From positions 126,057,810-126,121,809 of the forward strand of contig CM070876.1 in NCBI GenBank assembly GCA_036365515.1: 64,000 bases of DNA, written 5' to 3'. The position numbers were made by a program, and so were the translations under genes. Below are positions 12,471-24,715 of this stretch, one piece after another. This stretch comes from Torymus aiolomorphi. Lineage: Eukaryota; Arthropoda; Insecta; Hymenoptera; Torymidae. Within the stretch, counting starts at the first letter, position 1. Every line of letters starts with the position of its first letter. The notes beneath the pieces are model-generated. The model ran no database searches and had not been told where the DNA came from. It saw only the letters and a program-made list of their open reading frames with translations.

Positions 12471-13676
12471 ATGATGACTAATCTAGAGAACACCAAAAGA
12501 AGGAGGGAGGATGAGAAAGCTTGCGGGGCAGGGAGGGTCCCAATAGCATTGCAGCGGGCACGGATGCTGCAACCTAAGAGCTTAGAAATGGAGGAATGTA
12601 TTCAGGAGATAAGTAACCTCAATAGAATGATGACAAACTCAACCTTACTCCAGAAGAACGTCAACAGAACAATAAAGAAGAGACTTCCGAATCTGCAGGA
12701 GGCTGTGAATTCCCTTGCGGAGTCACCGCAGACCACTTTAACGCTCTATCGACGTCTGAATGAAAGAAAGAATACTAAGCGCAGGGCTGAAGATGTAATA
12801 CGCTTCGAAAGTCAGATAACCCCAGTTGGGAAGAAATCCAAACGACTTGGCAGCCGGGATAAAGAAGAGGACACACCTGGGACTCCATTCTTTCGCTTCC
12901 CTAATGAGAACACTTGGCAATCTGTACCACCAAGGAAAGAAAAGAAGAAAGTTAATAAAGGGCAAAAATCCGCTGGTACGACCAAAACACAAACTATGGA
13001 GAAACAAAGCAACACCAACAAACCCCGCCGGACTAGTATGCTGAAGCCATACTGGTCAAGACAGCGGAAGGTAAATCTTACGTGAATGTGTTGCAGAAGA
13101 TTAAAGGTGGCGTGGATCCATCCGCAACACAGACGCTATTTAAAATGATTAGGTCCACGCGAGGATGGGAAATGTTGCTAGCATTATAGTCGACTCAAAA
13201 TACGGCCGAATTCAGAGACGCGGTTAGACGATCTATAGGATTCGACGCAACCGCCATTTGTGATAGTACCCCAAAAACCACCCAAGAAATCGGTGATAGT
13301 TCAGGCAGGAGTAGGAGGCGATCTGGTGATTCGCCTAACACACGCAAATAAGAGGGGCCAACGCTTGACGATAGCTACTGTACAGGAGTTAAAGGCGCCA
13401 AACCTACTTAAGACTGGTAAACTTAAGGTAGGCTCAGTAATCAGCAAGGTACGCCGCAGGATTCCGTTAGCCACGTGCTTCGGATGCCTTGATTACAGAC
13501 ACCATGCAAGGGACTGTAAGGGAGTTGACCGGGCGAATGCATATTACAAGTGTAGGAAGAGGGGACATCTCGCGGCGAACTGTGTAAATGAACCACAATG
13601 TGCATTTTGTGCTGAAATGGAGATGGAGGCCGCGGAGCAAAGGCACGTTCTGGAAACAAAAAGTGTCGGGCGTTAA
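12471..13676 (+). pseudogene. R1-like copy B ORF1 (gag-like, CCHC zinc knuckles)
   Basis: ORF1 begins at ATG 12,471 (or the overlapping ATG 12,474) with a basic, Lys/Arg/Thr-rich region to about 13,080. After a stop and frame changes, it resumes at 13,260-13,676 with the R1-clade gag core and zinc knuckles: C-x2-C-x4-H-x4-C (CFGCLDYRHHARDC, about 13,477-13,520), a second one whose first Cys is Tyr (YYKCRKRGHLAANC), and a partial third (CAFC). ORF1 protein packages the element RNA. Defective through TGA at 13,083 and a later stop near 13,187. Confidence 0.85.
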
Positions 13677-13699
13677 AGGTAGCGCTAGAAAGGATGAAA

Positions 13700-16288
13700 C
13701 TACAGCTAGAAAATGGCAGAAAATGGAAAATGGCAGTTAGAATAGTGCAGGGCATAGCAGCCAAGTAGTTAGCAATCTACTCAAACAGATTCAAGCTGAG
13801 CGAGAAGCAGACCTACTACTCATGAACGAACAATACGATAACCCGGACGCACAGACGTGGATCCCGGATGAGACAGGGACGGCTGCTATCTGGATCGCGA
13901 ACCCCGGGGTGGTACCAGGTGAGAAAGAAGGGCGGGATGCAGGATACGTTTGGGTTAGGAGCAGGAGGGTAACATACTTCAGCTGCTACTTTACTCCAAA
14001 CAAGAGCCGTGGCGCGTATAGGGCGAAACTAGGCGCGCTCGAAGAAATTCGGGACTGCACGGGATATATCGTGGTAAGAGGCGATCTCAACGCCAAAGCG
14101 GGAGCTTGGGGAGAGAATACGGACGCGAGAGGAAAAGCGATCAAAGAGATGGCAGCTAGAGCAAGGCTTCTTGTGTTTGATAGTGGCACCGTTACGATCT
14201 TTAGGAGACCAGGGTACAGGCAGACGATAGTCGATGTTACACTTGCATCGGAGGTAGTTACTCGTAGAGTAGGTGACTGGAGAGTTCTAGAGTACTGTAT
14301 CCCAAGTGACCACCAGTACATCTCTTTCTCGGTACAGTTCCAATCGGGACCGCAGAATGAGTAACCGGTCGCTAAAGAAACTAGGTTTAATACCGCTAAG
14401 CTGAACATGGATGTATTGAATCTCATAAAATGCAGCGGATACAGCGAAATGAAAAGATTAGGACTCGACCATCGGTCAGCAGAGAATATCTCGTCGGCGG
14501 GAATGCGAGTCATACTACACGCGTGTGAGGCATCAATGCCTCAGATAAAAACGGCGAGCAAAAGACGGGCTGCATACTGGTGGAATGACAAAATCGCGGA
14601 ACTAAGATGCACAGCCACTCGGTGTCGCAGGAAAGCGACGAGAGATAGACAGAACGGGATGGACATGATACTTATTGTTAGATGCGCGGAGTACAAGGTC
14701 GCAAAGAAAGCGCTATAGTAGGCTATCAATAAAAATAAAAAGGCAAAATTTAAATACCGTATCCAGGATATTGACGCAGATATCTGGGAAAAAGGGTACA
14801 AAATAGCAATGCAGCAACTAACCCCCCCCCCCCCCCCCAAATCCAGTGTAGCACAAGACGCACAGAGGATGACTAGGATCGTAGACGAACTCTTCCCGAC
14901 CCATGCCTCTCGAGAACCGGATGAGTTGATAGAGATAGGTGACATCCCCATGATTTCAGATGCCAAACTAAAGCTAGCAGGAGACTCACTCAAAAGCAGG
15001 AAGGCGCCTCGCCCTGACGGCATACCGGCAGAAGCATTGAAGGCTGCAGTGCGAACCTGCCCGCAGCTGTTGCTGGATATGTAACGGATGTCTGAAGCAG
15101 GGCAACTTTTGCAAGCAGTGAAAGGTTCAGCGACTGGTACTCATCGGCAAGGGGAAGGGTGATCTAAACACTGCCGTCGCGCACAGGCCGCTGTGCATGC
15201 TGGATACCGCAGGCAAGGTTCTCGAAAAGATCATTAAACCTAGATTACAGAGAGCAATCGAGGCTGCTGGGGGTCTTTCTGATAGGCAGTACGGCTTTAG
15301 ACCAGGGCTCTCAACGATAAATGCAGTCAGAACGGTTATTAACATAGCTGAATATGCACAGCAGGGCAATCATTACTCTCGTAAGATCTGCGTGGCGGCA
15401 ACATTAGATATCAGGAATGCGTTTAATTCGTTACGATGGGACGATGCTCTCAATACACTAAGAGACAGGTTTAGAGTCCCAGGATATCTGCTCCGTATAA
15501 TGCAGTATAAGTATAAGTTACCTTGGCGACCGACCAGTGCTTTATGATACCGAGGGGTGAAGGACCAAAGTAGTGCCAGCTGGTATGGCTCAAGGTTCGG
15601 TACTAGAACCAGACATCTGGAATAAAGACTACGACGATGTACTTGGTTTAAAGGGGTTACCAGAAGGCGCTAGCCTTATAGGATACGCTGATATCTTGCT
15701 TGTTATTACTGTTAGAAATTTGGAAGAGGCCCAGAGAAAGCTAGACGTGGCTATGAGACGTACACTCTGCTGGCTTCGGAAGCACAGCCTGCAACTCGCC
15801 ACCCACAAATCCTAGGTAGTATTACTCACGCGAAAGAGGATAGACACTATTGTACCGGTCAGAATCGTGAATGTAACCATTGAGACAAAAACGGCGGTAA
15901 AGTACTTAGGACTGTGTAATAATAAGCTAAGCTTCCACGAGCACATTAGACATGCGTCGAAGAAAGCGTCGCAGCTTGCTGCGACACTGAGCTGGCTGAT
16001 GAAGAATGTAGGAGGGCCAAAATCAAGTAGGCGAAGACTGCTTATGTCGGTCGCACATTCCATTTTGCTCTAGGCGCGGAGGTGTGGACGTTAGTCCAAG
16101 GCGTCGAAGAAAGCAGTCCAACGGTACTGCGCATTAAAGATCGCATGTTCCTATCTAACGGTGTCGGAGGAGGCGGTATTAGTGATGGCGGGGGTTATGC
16201 CCATCAGACTGATGGCGAAGTAACGCAAATTAGTTTACGACAACAAAGACCGTACAGGAAAGGTCAACGCGGCCGAAGAAGCTATATA
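13700..16288 (+). pseudogene. R1-like copy B ORF2 (AP-like endonuclease plus reverse transcriptase)
   Basis: Endonuclease: GDLNAKAG (about 14,080) and SDHQY (about 14,308), in a frame open from 13,822 to 14,364. RT: the P.GIPAEALK block, LDTAGKVLEKII, YGFRPG, TLDIRNAF, then the catalytic box read as YADI (about 15,684-15,695), with one Asp of YADD missing. The thumb (VKYLGL, HI.HASKKA) follows. Stops at about 14,362, 14,716, 15,082, 15,545 and 15,813. A run of 17 C at 14,822-14,838 lies in the linker. The copy is cut at 16,289 by a foldback DNA element. Inactive. Confidence 0.88.
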
Positions 16289-17701
16289 TGAGGCATTTCA
16301 CGTCAACTGTCCCAGCGCGGTACGTGAGCGCCAAATCGTGCTATATACAGCTCATGTTTAAGATACTGAAATGTACTTGAAAAAATTTTATGATAAGCAT
16401 ATCCAATGTATTTTTTCCTCAGCTTTCCAATGGTGTAGGCAGTTTTCCCGAAATTTTCCATTTTCACCCTCAAAAAGTACGAAACGTGTTATATCTCGAA
16501 AACGATATTTTTAATATTTTTGTTGACCCTCTAGATCGAAAGCTGAGCATTTTTTACGTAGGAAAGGATATTTTCCAAAGAGTGCCCGAGATGTTTTCTG
16601 CGAGAAATAGAACGCGAAAGAGTAGACGCACCGCCTTTCCTGCGCGCGGTACCACGCGGTACAGCGCGCGGACTGCGCCCACCTCGTTGCCTATATAATA
16701 ACCTTTTATAATCTTTAATTCTTTACCTGTTCTTCTGGATGCATGGAGTAATATTTTATTAATTATTTTATAAAAAAATAAAATTTCAAATTTAACAGCA
16801 ATATAGTAACTCTCGTACTAACGTTTTTTTTCAGTGTAGATAATATTTTTTTGTTTGTTTTCGCCGTTTTTTTCGGGACGATTTTATACTCGGAACTCAG
16901 AGAGGTTTTTTTGAGCTTCAATGTACTTTCATCTATTGGGATAATATCATGGTATTGCAACGTCCCTGGTATAGATTTAGCCTTGTCCAGTCTTGGTTTT
17001 AGTTTCAAACCCGTTTCTTCATACGATCCTTTACTGCTATAAAAACTTTGGTTTGTTTGCAGTAATCTTTCACCCAGTAAAGGGTAAAAAAAAATATTAA
17101 AAATATACTTTTCGAGACATAACACCTAAAAACAAATAAAAGAATATTATCTACACATAAAAAAAAAACGTTAGTACAAGAGATACTATATTGCTGTTAA
17201 TATTTTTTTATAAAATAATTAATAAAATATTACTCCATGTATTATTAAGAATCCAGAAGAACAGGTAAAGAATTAAAGATTATAAAAGGTTATTATATAG
17301 GCAACGAGGCGGGCGCAGTCCACGCGCTGTACCGCGTAGTACCGCGCGCAGGAAAGGCGGTGCGTCTACTATTTCGCGTTCTATATCTCGCAGAAAACAT
17401 CTCGGGCACTCTTTGGAAAATATTCTTTCCTACGTAAAAAATGCTCAGCTTTTGATCTAGAGGGTCAAAAAAATATTAAAAATATCGTTTTCGAGATATA
17501 ACACGTTTTGTACTTTTTGAAGGTGAAAGTGGAAAATTTCGGGAAAACTGTCTACACCATTGGAAAGCTGAGGAAAAAATACGTTGGAAATGCTTATCAT
17601 AAAATTTTGTCAAGTACATTTTAGTATTGTAAGCATGAGCTGGATATAGCAAGATTTGGCGCTCGCGCGCCGCACTGGGACAGTTGACGTGAAACGCCTC
17701 A
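16289..17701. mobile_element. foldback DNA element with ~550-bp inverted arms
   Basis: The arms at about 16,289-16,840 and 17,150-17,701 are near-complete reverse complements. Termini TGAGGCATTTCACGTCAAC and GTTGACGTGAAACGCCTCA are flanked by TA on both sides (16,287-16,288 and 17,702-17,703), consistent with TA target choice as in Tc1/mariner-type elements. The ~310-bp centre has no transposase. It sits in the 3' part of the R1-like copy B, so it inserted later. Non-autonomous. Confidence 0.85.
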
Positions 17702-17703
17702 TA

Positions 17704-18765
17704 TGTATTGTAACATCCAAGAAAATTGGGTGTTTCGTCTTGCCCAAGCCTACCGTCTTGACCGGGTCTCCCCTACCACTTTTCTCCACTTGTTTTGAAC
17801 TACTCAAACTCCAGGTAAAAGTCAGTTACAAAATCTATGAAAATTATGCCAAACTTTATATAAGTTGCTAAAAGTGCAGACAAAGGTATGGTCTAAAATC
17901 TGGGAAAGTGTTGCTAGACTTTTTTAAAATCAGTTAGAAAGTCTTGCCAAAAGTACTGGATCAAATATGCTATTTTCCCAGACTTTTTTATTTGTCGGTT
18001 TGAAAAGTCTGGGATAGTGGCACCGGCGAGACTCTGGCCCGACTTTCTAGGTCAGACTTCAGCCAGAATTTGCCCAGATCCAGTGCAGACCTTTTTTACC
18101 CAAGATATAAGTACTATTACTTAGATCTTACCGGTAACCTCCCCCCCCCCGAAATTTCTTAGCAAACAAAGTGATCCTTGCTACATTTTAAACGGATGAA
18201 AAATAAAAAAGATTGCAGTGGTTTTAGACCATTTTCAGACCATCTTTTCAATTAACAATATATGCGAACCTGATATCACAATTTCTCTGAAACAACTGTT
18301 TTCTACGCCCAAAAATATCTCTCTTTTAGATACTTTCACATTTACATAATTATATATAACTGAAATCTAGTAAAAAAACTTTTTCGAATTATATTTTTAA
18401 TGAAATGTATATTGAGTGCGACCTACCTTAAATAATTATTTAAAATTTTATCGGGAATACAATTTGTTCATTTATAATAAATAAATCAATGAAAAGTCAG
18501 TCAATAGTTATTAATTAAAATTTTATTCCATAAAACTATCACGTCTTTTGTGCGCTCCGCGAAGAGTAACACATTTAGCCTTTACTCCGCGGAAAACAGC
18601 ATGTTTGGTCTTTACTCCGCGAAAAGTAGCACGTTTGGCCGTTTTCTGGATACGGTCAGAATGGTCGTACCCAGGCCTTGAACAGGTTGCCTTGAAATTA
18701 ATTTTTGATCTTCGTTAAATAATTATCTCAACCGCGAAGGTTGCCCGCCGAGGCTTTTGATGTGC

Positions 18766-18768
<3 letters not shown>
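17704..18768. other. no gene; short local repeats
   Basis: No gene seen. At 18,535-18,645 a unit of about 34 bp (TACTCCGCGAAAAGTAGCACGTTTGG-like) occurs three times, imperfectly. A run of C lies at about 18,139-18,150. Several AGACTTTT/CAGACTTTT stretches between 17,880 and 18,110 suggest an old dispersed repeat. Confidence 0.4.

Positions 18769-18769
<1 letters not shown>

Positions 18770-18842
<73 letters not shown>
18770..18842. repeat. (GA)n microsatellite
   Basis: About 35 GA units. Overlapping frames are repeat artefacts. Confidence 0.98.
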
Positions 18843-18844
<2 letters not shown>

Positions 18845-18845
<1 letters not shown>

Positions 18846-19808
18846 TAGTCGAGGAGGCACTTACAAGGACGAAGTCGCCGGTGTCTCGAATGGCTCGCTC
18901 GTAGTCTCGTTTGACTTCCTGGCGCTCGCACGCTATATCGGAGATCGCGATGTCCTCGTGGTCAGCGAGAACGCACAGCACAATACCTCGGTGCACAGCC
19001 TTAACGCGGCGAAGCGAGCACGCGTGGTTACTCTTTACGGAGTGTAGCGAACTCGCACGGTAGTCCAGGGGATTCAGGAAGCAATTATAAGGATTCGGTA
19101 ATTGCCAAAATGTGCTCGCGCTCTCAAGGCCAGAACAATACTAGTTAGCGCGCGCTCTCTGCGCGCTCGCGGGAATGCACCCACTCTCTCTCTCTCTGTC
19201 TCTCTCACTTACCCTGTAGCAAAGGCTTCCCTCGCGCTCTCGGCATCTGTAACAGAACTATGATATATATGTGTATGATATGAGCGACGGGAGAGAGTTA
19301 TCCGACGGATGAGAAATTATCCATCACACGCCCCTCCCCCAGACGCTGGCTGCTGACCGACGTGCCAGCTCGATCCTGCTCTCTCTCCTTGTCGGCATAC
19401 AAAATATAAGAGCAATAAAACCAGAAGAAAAGTAAAAAGAAAGTATCCAACAAAAAAAAATAATAAAAGGAGATGAAGCTAAAGTTATAAGGAGTAGGGA
19501 ACAAACTACCAATAAAAAGCTCGACAGTTCCCAAAATTTACTATTTAGTATAGTTATTAGCGCAAATCGCTTCAGGTACATGTTGTGCAGCTAATATAAA
19601 AATAAGTGTTTAAAAAAATTTTTTGCGATTCCTCGGTCGCTCGCGCCGCCTAGCGCTTATTCGCTTCTTCGGCTTTTCTGGCCAAAATCGCTGAGTGCGC
19701 GCTTCGGTTGGACAGCTGCAAAAGAGGAAAGAAAAAACGGGATGTAGTGCTATGGGTGAGGGAGGAAAGGAAGAGATATTTATGCATAGGGGGTGTTAGG
19801 TTTGTTTA
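18845..19808. other. possible 3' LTR/leader region of the gypsy-like relic; no gene
   Basis: GC-rich to mixed, with CT-rich stretches at about 19,185-19,205. It lies directly downstream (in the minus sense) of the integrase end at 19,810, where a 3' LTR would be expected. I could not find a second copy to define an LTR. Confidence 0.3.
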
Positions 19809-19809
19809 G

Positions 19810-20430
19810 TCACATGCACGACGAGTCATCGCCCTCATGCGCCGAGGGGAGTGCGCTGTTATGCGGGTAGTCACGGCGGTGTTTTTCGAGCCTGCGGGTC
19901 GCTCGCATGGTCTGAGTACCGAGAATTCGCGCGGTTCGCTTCACCACTAGGCGAGCTTTCCCCGGTCTACATCGCTTGTGCGGGTGAGTTTCGGCCTCTG
20001 GAGTTTCGGCGTTTGCGCTGTGACTCGTTGGAGAGGCATTGTGCTCTTCGTTAACTTCCGGGGGACTCGCTTCGGCTTGTTCTCCTTCTGAATCTTCCTC
20101 ACTAGCCGCCCTTTCGTAGAAGGTTTTAAGGTCTTCCACGTGGGCTTTACCCATAGATTTTCCATCCTGGTCGACGACCTCATACACGTTCGACCCTAGC
20201 TGCGAGGCGATCGTGTATGGGCCGGCGAATTTCGGAGCTAGTTTCGCGGCTACGCCTTGTAAGGCGGACAAAAGCACGCGATTTCGCTTCCAGACTTTGT
20301 CGCCTATGTTAAACTGCACTTCGCGGCATGACGCTTTATAGTAGCGTGCTTGTCGCTTTTGCGCGTTTCAGGCGTTATCCGCAACTATTTGCTGCACGTC
20401 TGGTAACTTGAGTATGCGAGTTCGCCAGTT
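19810..20430 (-). pseudogene. Ty3/gypsy-type integrase C-terminal domain, fragment
   Basis: The minus-strand frame (169 codons from the in-frame Met at 20,319, extending upstream past one stop near 20,370) contains F.IGDKVW.R, AAKLAPKF.GPYTI and the VYEV.D block. This is the C-terminal GPY/F-type domain of gypsy-family integrases. An acidic then basic tail follows. Upstream lies a piece of the integrase helix (YKASCREV). No catalytic core is present. Part of a deleted element together with the gag piece at 20,563-20,889. Confidence 0.8.
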
Positions 20431-20562
20431 TTCAAGTTCTGTCGTCCCAGCATACTTTTCTGAGGCTCTCTCTTCACGACGCCTGAGAGAAATTGGGAGA
20501 GCGGCTGGCTACCTAAATTTAGGAAAGCCGGGCTCCAACCAGTTGACTACTGCACAGCCGTG

Positions 20563-20889
20563 TTATAGGCATAGGTCAACTCCGGGTGCTCTTGATGGCA
20601 CCAATGACGTGAGTTCTGTCATGGCATTTAGCAGGTCTTCGTCAGTGATGTATGGCGCTAGTGCTCTGGACTTGATGACGCATTCTATGAACTCTTCGAT
20701 ATTACTACCCTCTGCGCCTGAGAACTGTAGTTTCCACTGCCTAACTATTCGTCCGATATTTACGGTCGAAGGGTGTTGGAGCGTGCTGGTTCCAGCCGAG
20801 TATCTGCTTTGCGGTAGACTTGGTTGGTTCCCTCTTCCCCCAGGCTTTCGCCATCCGGGAAGATTGGCTTGAGGCTGCAAAGGAGCCAT
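20563..20889 (-). pseudogene. Ty3/gypsy-like gag fragment
   Basis: The frame from ATG 20,889 has a Pro/Gln/Gly-rich start followed by the pattern I.RIVR.WKL.FSGAEGSNIEEFI..V...R, typical of gag core proteins of one gypsy lineage. It ends at a stop near 20,563, and a short scrambled stretch joins it to the integrase tail. Protease, RT, RNase H and the integrase core are deleted. Confidence 0.7.
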
Positions 20890-21275
20890 GAATTATTTTG
20901 TTAATTGGTGGAAAAAGTAAGTGTATGTATGATTCTTTTTTCTGCATACAGAACTTAATTGAATAAAATTTTCAGAAAATACTTTGAGAGAAAAAAAATT
21001 TAATTATTTAAATAATTAAATTGTTGCTAAATAATGTTAAACTTATATAATTTATTATTTAATTATTCGAACAACATAATAAAAGAGAAAAGAAAATTTT
21101 GTTCAACTATTGGTAATTGTTAAAATAATTTATTGATTAATTACGTTGTTATTAATTCACAATACTTAGTTGTCTAGCGAAATTCACGTAAACAATTTCC
21201 CAAATAATGTGCGATCCTCGCTAGGAGTATTGTCTGTCTCTACAATGTGTGTCTATATGCGCTTGACTATGTATA
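20890..21275. other. AT-rich spacer, nothing recognised
   Basis: Very AT-rich. No gene, LTR or repeat partner was found in the window. Confidence 0.5.
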
Positions 21276-22586
21276 CAGGGTGTTCAAAAAGTTCCGGTAC
21301 GGCTAAATAACTCGTCAGGAAAGCATTTTCGCTGCAAACACCAAATGGGAAAAATTTAGGATTTTGAAAAAGCTACCTGGTAGAATTGCCATTTTTTAGG
21401 ACCTACTACAATTTTGGGCCTTCTGAGTCCCAAGATAAATTTTTTAAATGGGAATCCCTATTTTTTCCTTCAAATTCGTTTTCAGCAGCAAATTTTACGT
21501 TGAGATAGGTATTTTTTGTGGCATCCTGGGCCAGTTTTTGGACCTTTTGGGCCCAATGTATGTTTTTTCCTATAAAAATGTGTTATTTTACGTGGGTAAT
21601 GGTTTTACAGTATAGTCTCATATTTTATTCAAAAACAAGTTTTTGGGCCTTATGGGACTCATAACGATTTTTTCTCCGGTAATAAGTGGTTCAGGGGGTA
21701 TTCCCACTTCATAATTTGAAATATCGAAGTTTAAGACCCAAAACCGGATTTGGACCTTACGAGTCTAATATCTGATTTTTTAAGTGGTAAGTAGCTATAG
21801 AAAGCAGCAATAGGTCCTAGTGGTGCTTATTGGGTCATGCTAATGCCGGCGGTAACATTTTTGGCCCAATGTATGTTTTTTCATCTAAAAATCTGTTATT
21901 TTAAGTGGATAGTGATTTTATATCATATTCTTAGATTCTAATCAGAGACATTGAGATTGAAGTCCCAAAACATGTTTTGTGCTAAGGCCCAATATTACTT
22001 TTCTCTACACAAGTTTGCCATTTTGAGTGATAATTGATTTTGGGTCCTATTGTTGCTTCCTATAGCTACTTACCACTAAAAAAATCAGATATTAGGATGA
22101 TAAGGGCCAAATCAGGTTTTGGGTCTCAAACTTTAATATTTCGAATTATGAAGTGGGAATACCCCATAAACCACTTATTACCGGAGAAAAAATCGTTATT
22201 AGTCCCATAAGGCCCAAAAAAAACTTGTTTTTGAATAAAATATGAGAATATGCTGTAAAACCATTACCCACGTAAAATAACACATGTTTATAGGAAACAA
22301 CATACATTGGGCCCAAAAGGCCCAAAAACTGGCCCAGGATGCCATAAAAAACACCATTCTGAACGTAAAATTTGCTGCTGAAAACGAATTTGGAGGAAAT
22401 AATAGGGGTTCCCATTTAACAAATTTATCTTGGGACTCACAAGGCCCAAAATTGTAGAGGTCCCAAAAAATGGCAATTCTACCAGGTAGCTTTTTCAAAA
22501 TTCTAAATTCTTCCCATTTAGTGTTTTCAGCGAAAATGCTTTCCTGACGAGTTATTTAGCCGTACCGGAACTTTTTGAACACCCTG
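21276..22586. mobile_element. mariner-like foldback element 1
   Basis: Long inverted arms (about 21,276-21,800 and 22,050-22,586) start with CAGGGTGTTCAAAAAGTTCC and end with its complement. TA flanks both ends (21,274-21,275 and 22,587-22,588). Ends of this type are familiar from Tc1/mariner-family elements. No transposase is inside. Foldback element 2 at 35.5-37.6 kb is a relative. Confidence 0.88.
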
Positions 22587-22884
22587 TATATCTATCTGCA
22601 CGTATAAATATCTGAAAGGTCACTTAGGCAGACGCATTCTTAATGGGAACGGTACTTATGCGGACATTACCCGACTTATGCAGACATTTTTGAGTATCAA
22701 CATAAAACAGGGGGATTATTTCTTTAATAAAACATGACTTAGGCAGACATCAGAGTTTGTTTACAATACTTCTTCAGTAATTTTTTCGGAATTTTATTCC
22801 GGAATTCCATACTAAAAGCGGGCGCCGCAGGTGTCGTGGTGTTAGTCAATATCCTGAGGGATGGTGATATTGTAGACAATGGCG
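22587..22884. other. spacer with short ACTTAGGCAGAC-like repeats
   Basis: ACTTAGGCAGAC or a close variant (ACTTATGCGGAC, CTTATGCAGAC) appears four times between 22,620 and 22,752. No gene. Confidence 0.5.
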
Positions 22885-22888
22885 CGCG

Positions 22889-23219
22889 ATTTATGTGGTA
22901 AGCCCCGGTGGATCACCAAGGAAAGGTAACACACACACAGGTAACACTCGCCAAAGTAAGTAATCGAACAAAGGGTGTTGATTAGAATAATGATTTATTA
23001 AAACGCTACAGGTTGGATGCCCGACAGAGACTGGCGATCGTCGATGCGAAGTGCAGTAAGAGAGTATAAAGAGAGTATATGTATAAAGTATATATGAAAA
23101 GTATATATTGCATCTTCATTGTCTTCTGGCTTCTCTTTGTCCATGCAGATTCCATTCGGAGCGATAAGGAGGCTGGCTGGCCGATGCGTCTAAGTACCTA
23201 TGTGGTGACTCATATAACT
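22889..23219 (-). repeat. 3' LTR of the errantivirus-like element
   Basis: 331 bp, matching 27,264-27,594 apart from a few substitutions and small indels around the TGATTTATTAAAACG stretch. The last codons and the stop of env (23,210-23,212) lie inside its U3 end. Confidence 0.93.
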
Positions 23220-24715
23220 CCTCCATGGCCAAGTTCAATGACGTCCTCGTCTTTGATATCCTTATCTTTGGACTTTTTGGTAAGTTGCGGCCGTTGTTTC
23301 TTGACTTTTATTTTGTATATTAAGTAAATCGATGTAATCGTTATGAACAGCAATACTAATATAATTGAACTTGTAGACAGGACGAATTCGGTTCTAATTT
23401 GATTAGAAACTGGCATATTTAGTGTAGGTGATGTCAAAGTTTTTAGAGGTTCGAAATTCAACTGGTGGTCTTTGATAACTAAAGGTGAAATTAGGCTGGA
23501 TTGTTCCATTTCACCAAGATTTTCGTCAAGTCGGTATCCCTGTACTTGTACATCATTTCCTTGTATTTCATATGTTCCTCGGATCATCAATTGGTCATTA
23601 TCATGTTTAACCTTGATCGGATAATTACTCGATATTAGCGTTAAATTTTCAGATAATTTGTATGTCAGTATTAAAGGTGGACTAATTGAAATGATAATCG
23701 GTTTGACTCTTTCCGTTATAATTTGTTGACATAAAAAATTCTTTTCATACATCTGTCGGCACTTATTAGCAAATAGTTTTATAGATATCCCGGTCAAACT
23801 CCATGGCGTGGTGATAACTTCTGTCTGATTGTTGTAATTGATTATAGCAAGTCTTTGATGGAGTGAAAATTCGATAGGATTAAGGATAGGGATTTTGATG
23901 GTGTATACAATAAGATTTTGTGTGAATGCAATTGATCCCTGAGCAAAGCGAAAATCTAGCAAATTATGGTAGTGTAATATTAACTCTTTCTGAGAGTAGA
24001 TTGCCAATAAATGTACACGTATATCCGATATTTGGTCATATGTTAACAATTCTAAGTCGAATATTTGTTCATTGAAAATAAATGATCTTTTAATTTTATT
24101 AAGTAATCCGAGAAAATGTTGCTCCTGGGTTATGAGAGTCATGATCGCTTCAAACAGATTTGATTGCAAAGTTTGGTCATTTACAGTTTTCCACATGTCT
24201 TTTAAATTTTTATTAATTATATTCGTGTTGTTATTTATTTGTTTACTTATCGTATTTATTATGCTTATTGACTTATTTAAAGTAAATATATTTTCCTGTT
24301 CTTGATTTTGTAGAGAATTTAAGTAGTTGTTTATCTTTTCTAAATCGTTTGCATCTGGGTTCCCAAAAATGTATTTTATAGCTGTGCCTAATCCGTTTAT
24401 TAACCCTCTCTTCGTTCTCATGTTTGATGGCATTATTATTTGTAGATTCTGGTGTATTTCATTACATAGAATTTCAGCTTGCTTTAATAAACTTGATTCT
24501 CTTAATTCGCCTTGGTTAGATAAAATTGTATAGCTAGCTTTTATATGTTTGAAAGTTTTCAAAAGCGTAGTAACGTCGATGTTGAAATGTAGGTAATGAT
24601 AACTTCCAACTATTCTTCCAGTTCCTTGTTGGTAGTCGTAATGCGTCTGATTTTGGTTGATTTCGCTACTCTCCACGAGCAGAGCTATGAGCATCAAGAT
24701 TAGTGCCGTCTTCAT
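23210..24715 (-). CDS. env: errantivirus Env-like fusion glycoprotein
   Basis: An uninterrupted frame of 501 residues from ATG 24,715. It has a hydrophobic signal peptide (residues about 3-15), a furin-type site RTKR at 100-103 followed by a Gly-rich hydrophobic fusion-peptide-like segment ([15 protein letters not shown]), a coiled-coil-like stretch after it, a C-terminal membrane helix ([19 protein letters not shown]) and a charged cytoplasmic tail. This is the plan of insect errantivirus Env and its baculovirus F relatives, which mediate membrane fusion. It overlaps the end of pol by about 50 nt, as is usual, and would be made from a spliced RNA. It is the only intact gene of the element. 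Confidence 0.92.
   Translation of the reverse strand: MKTALILMLIALLVESSEINQNQTHYDYQQGTGRIVGSYHYLHFNIDVTTLLKTFKHIKASYTILSNQGELRESSLLKQAEILCNEIHQNLQIIMPSNMRTKRGLINGLGTAIKYIFGNPDANDLEKINNYLNSLQNQEQENIFTLNKSISIINTISKQINNNTNIINKNLKDMWKTVNDQTLQSNLFEAIMTLITQEQHFLGLLNKIKRSFIFNEQIFDLELLTYDQISDIRVHLLAIYSQKELILHYHNLLDFRFAQGSIAFTQNLIVYTIKIPILNPIEFSLHQRLAIINYNNQTEVITTPWSLTGISIKLFANKCRQMYEKNFLCQQIITERVKPIIISISPPLILTYKLSENLTLISSNYPIKVKHDNDQLMIRGTYEIQGNDVQVQGYRLDENLGEMEQSSLISPLVIKDHQLNFEPLKTLTSPTLNMPVSNQIRTEFVLSTSSIILVLLFITITSIYLIYKIKVKKQRPQLTKKSKDKDIKDEDVIELGHGGVI

Noticed and set aside
12738..13021. Minus-strand hydrophobic frames within the R1-like ORF1
   Set aside because: Shadow of the Lys-rich plus-strand gag frame.
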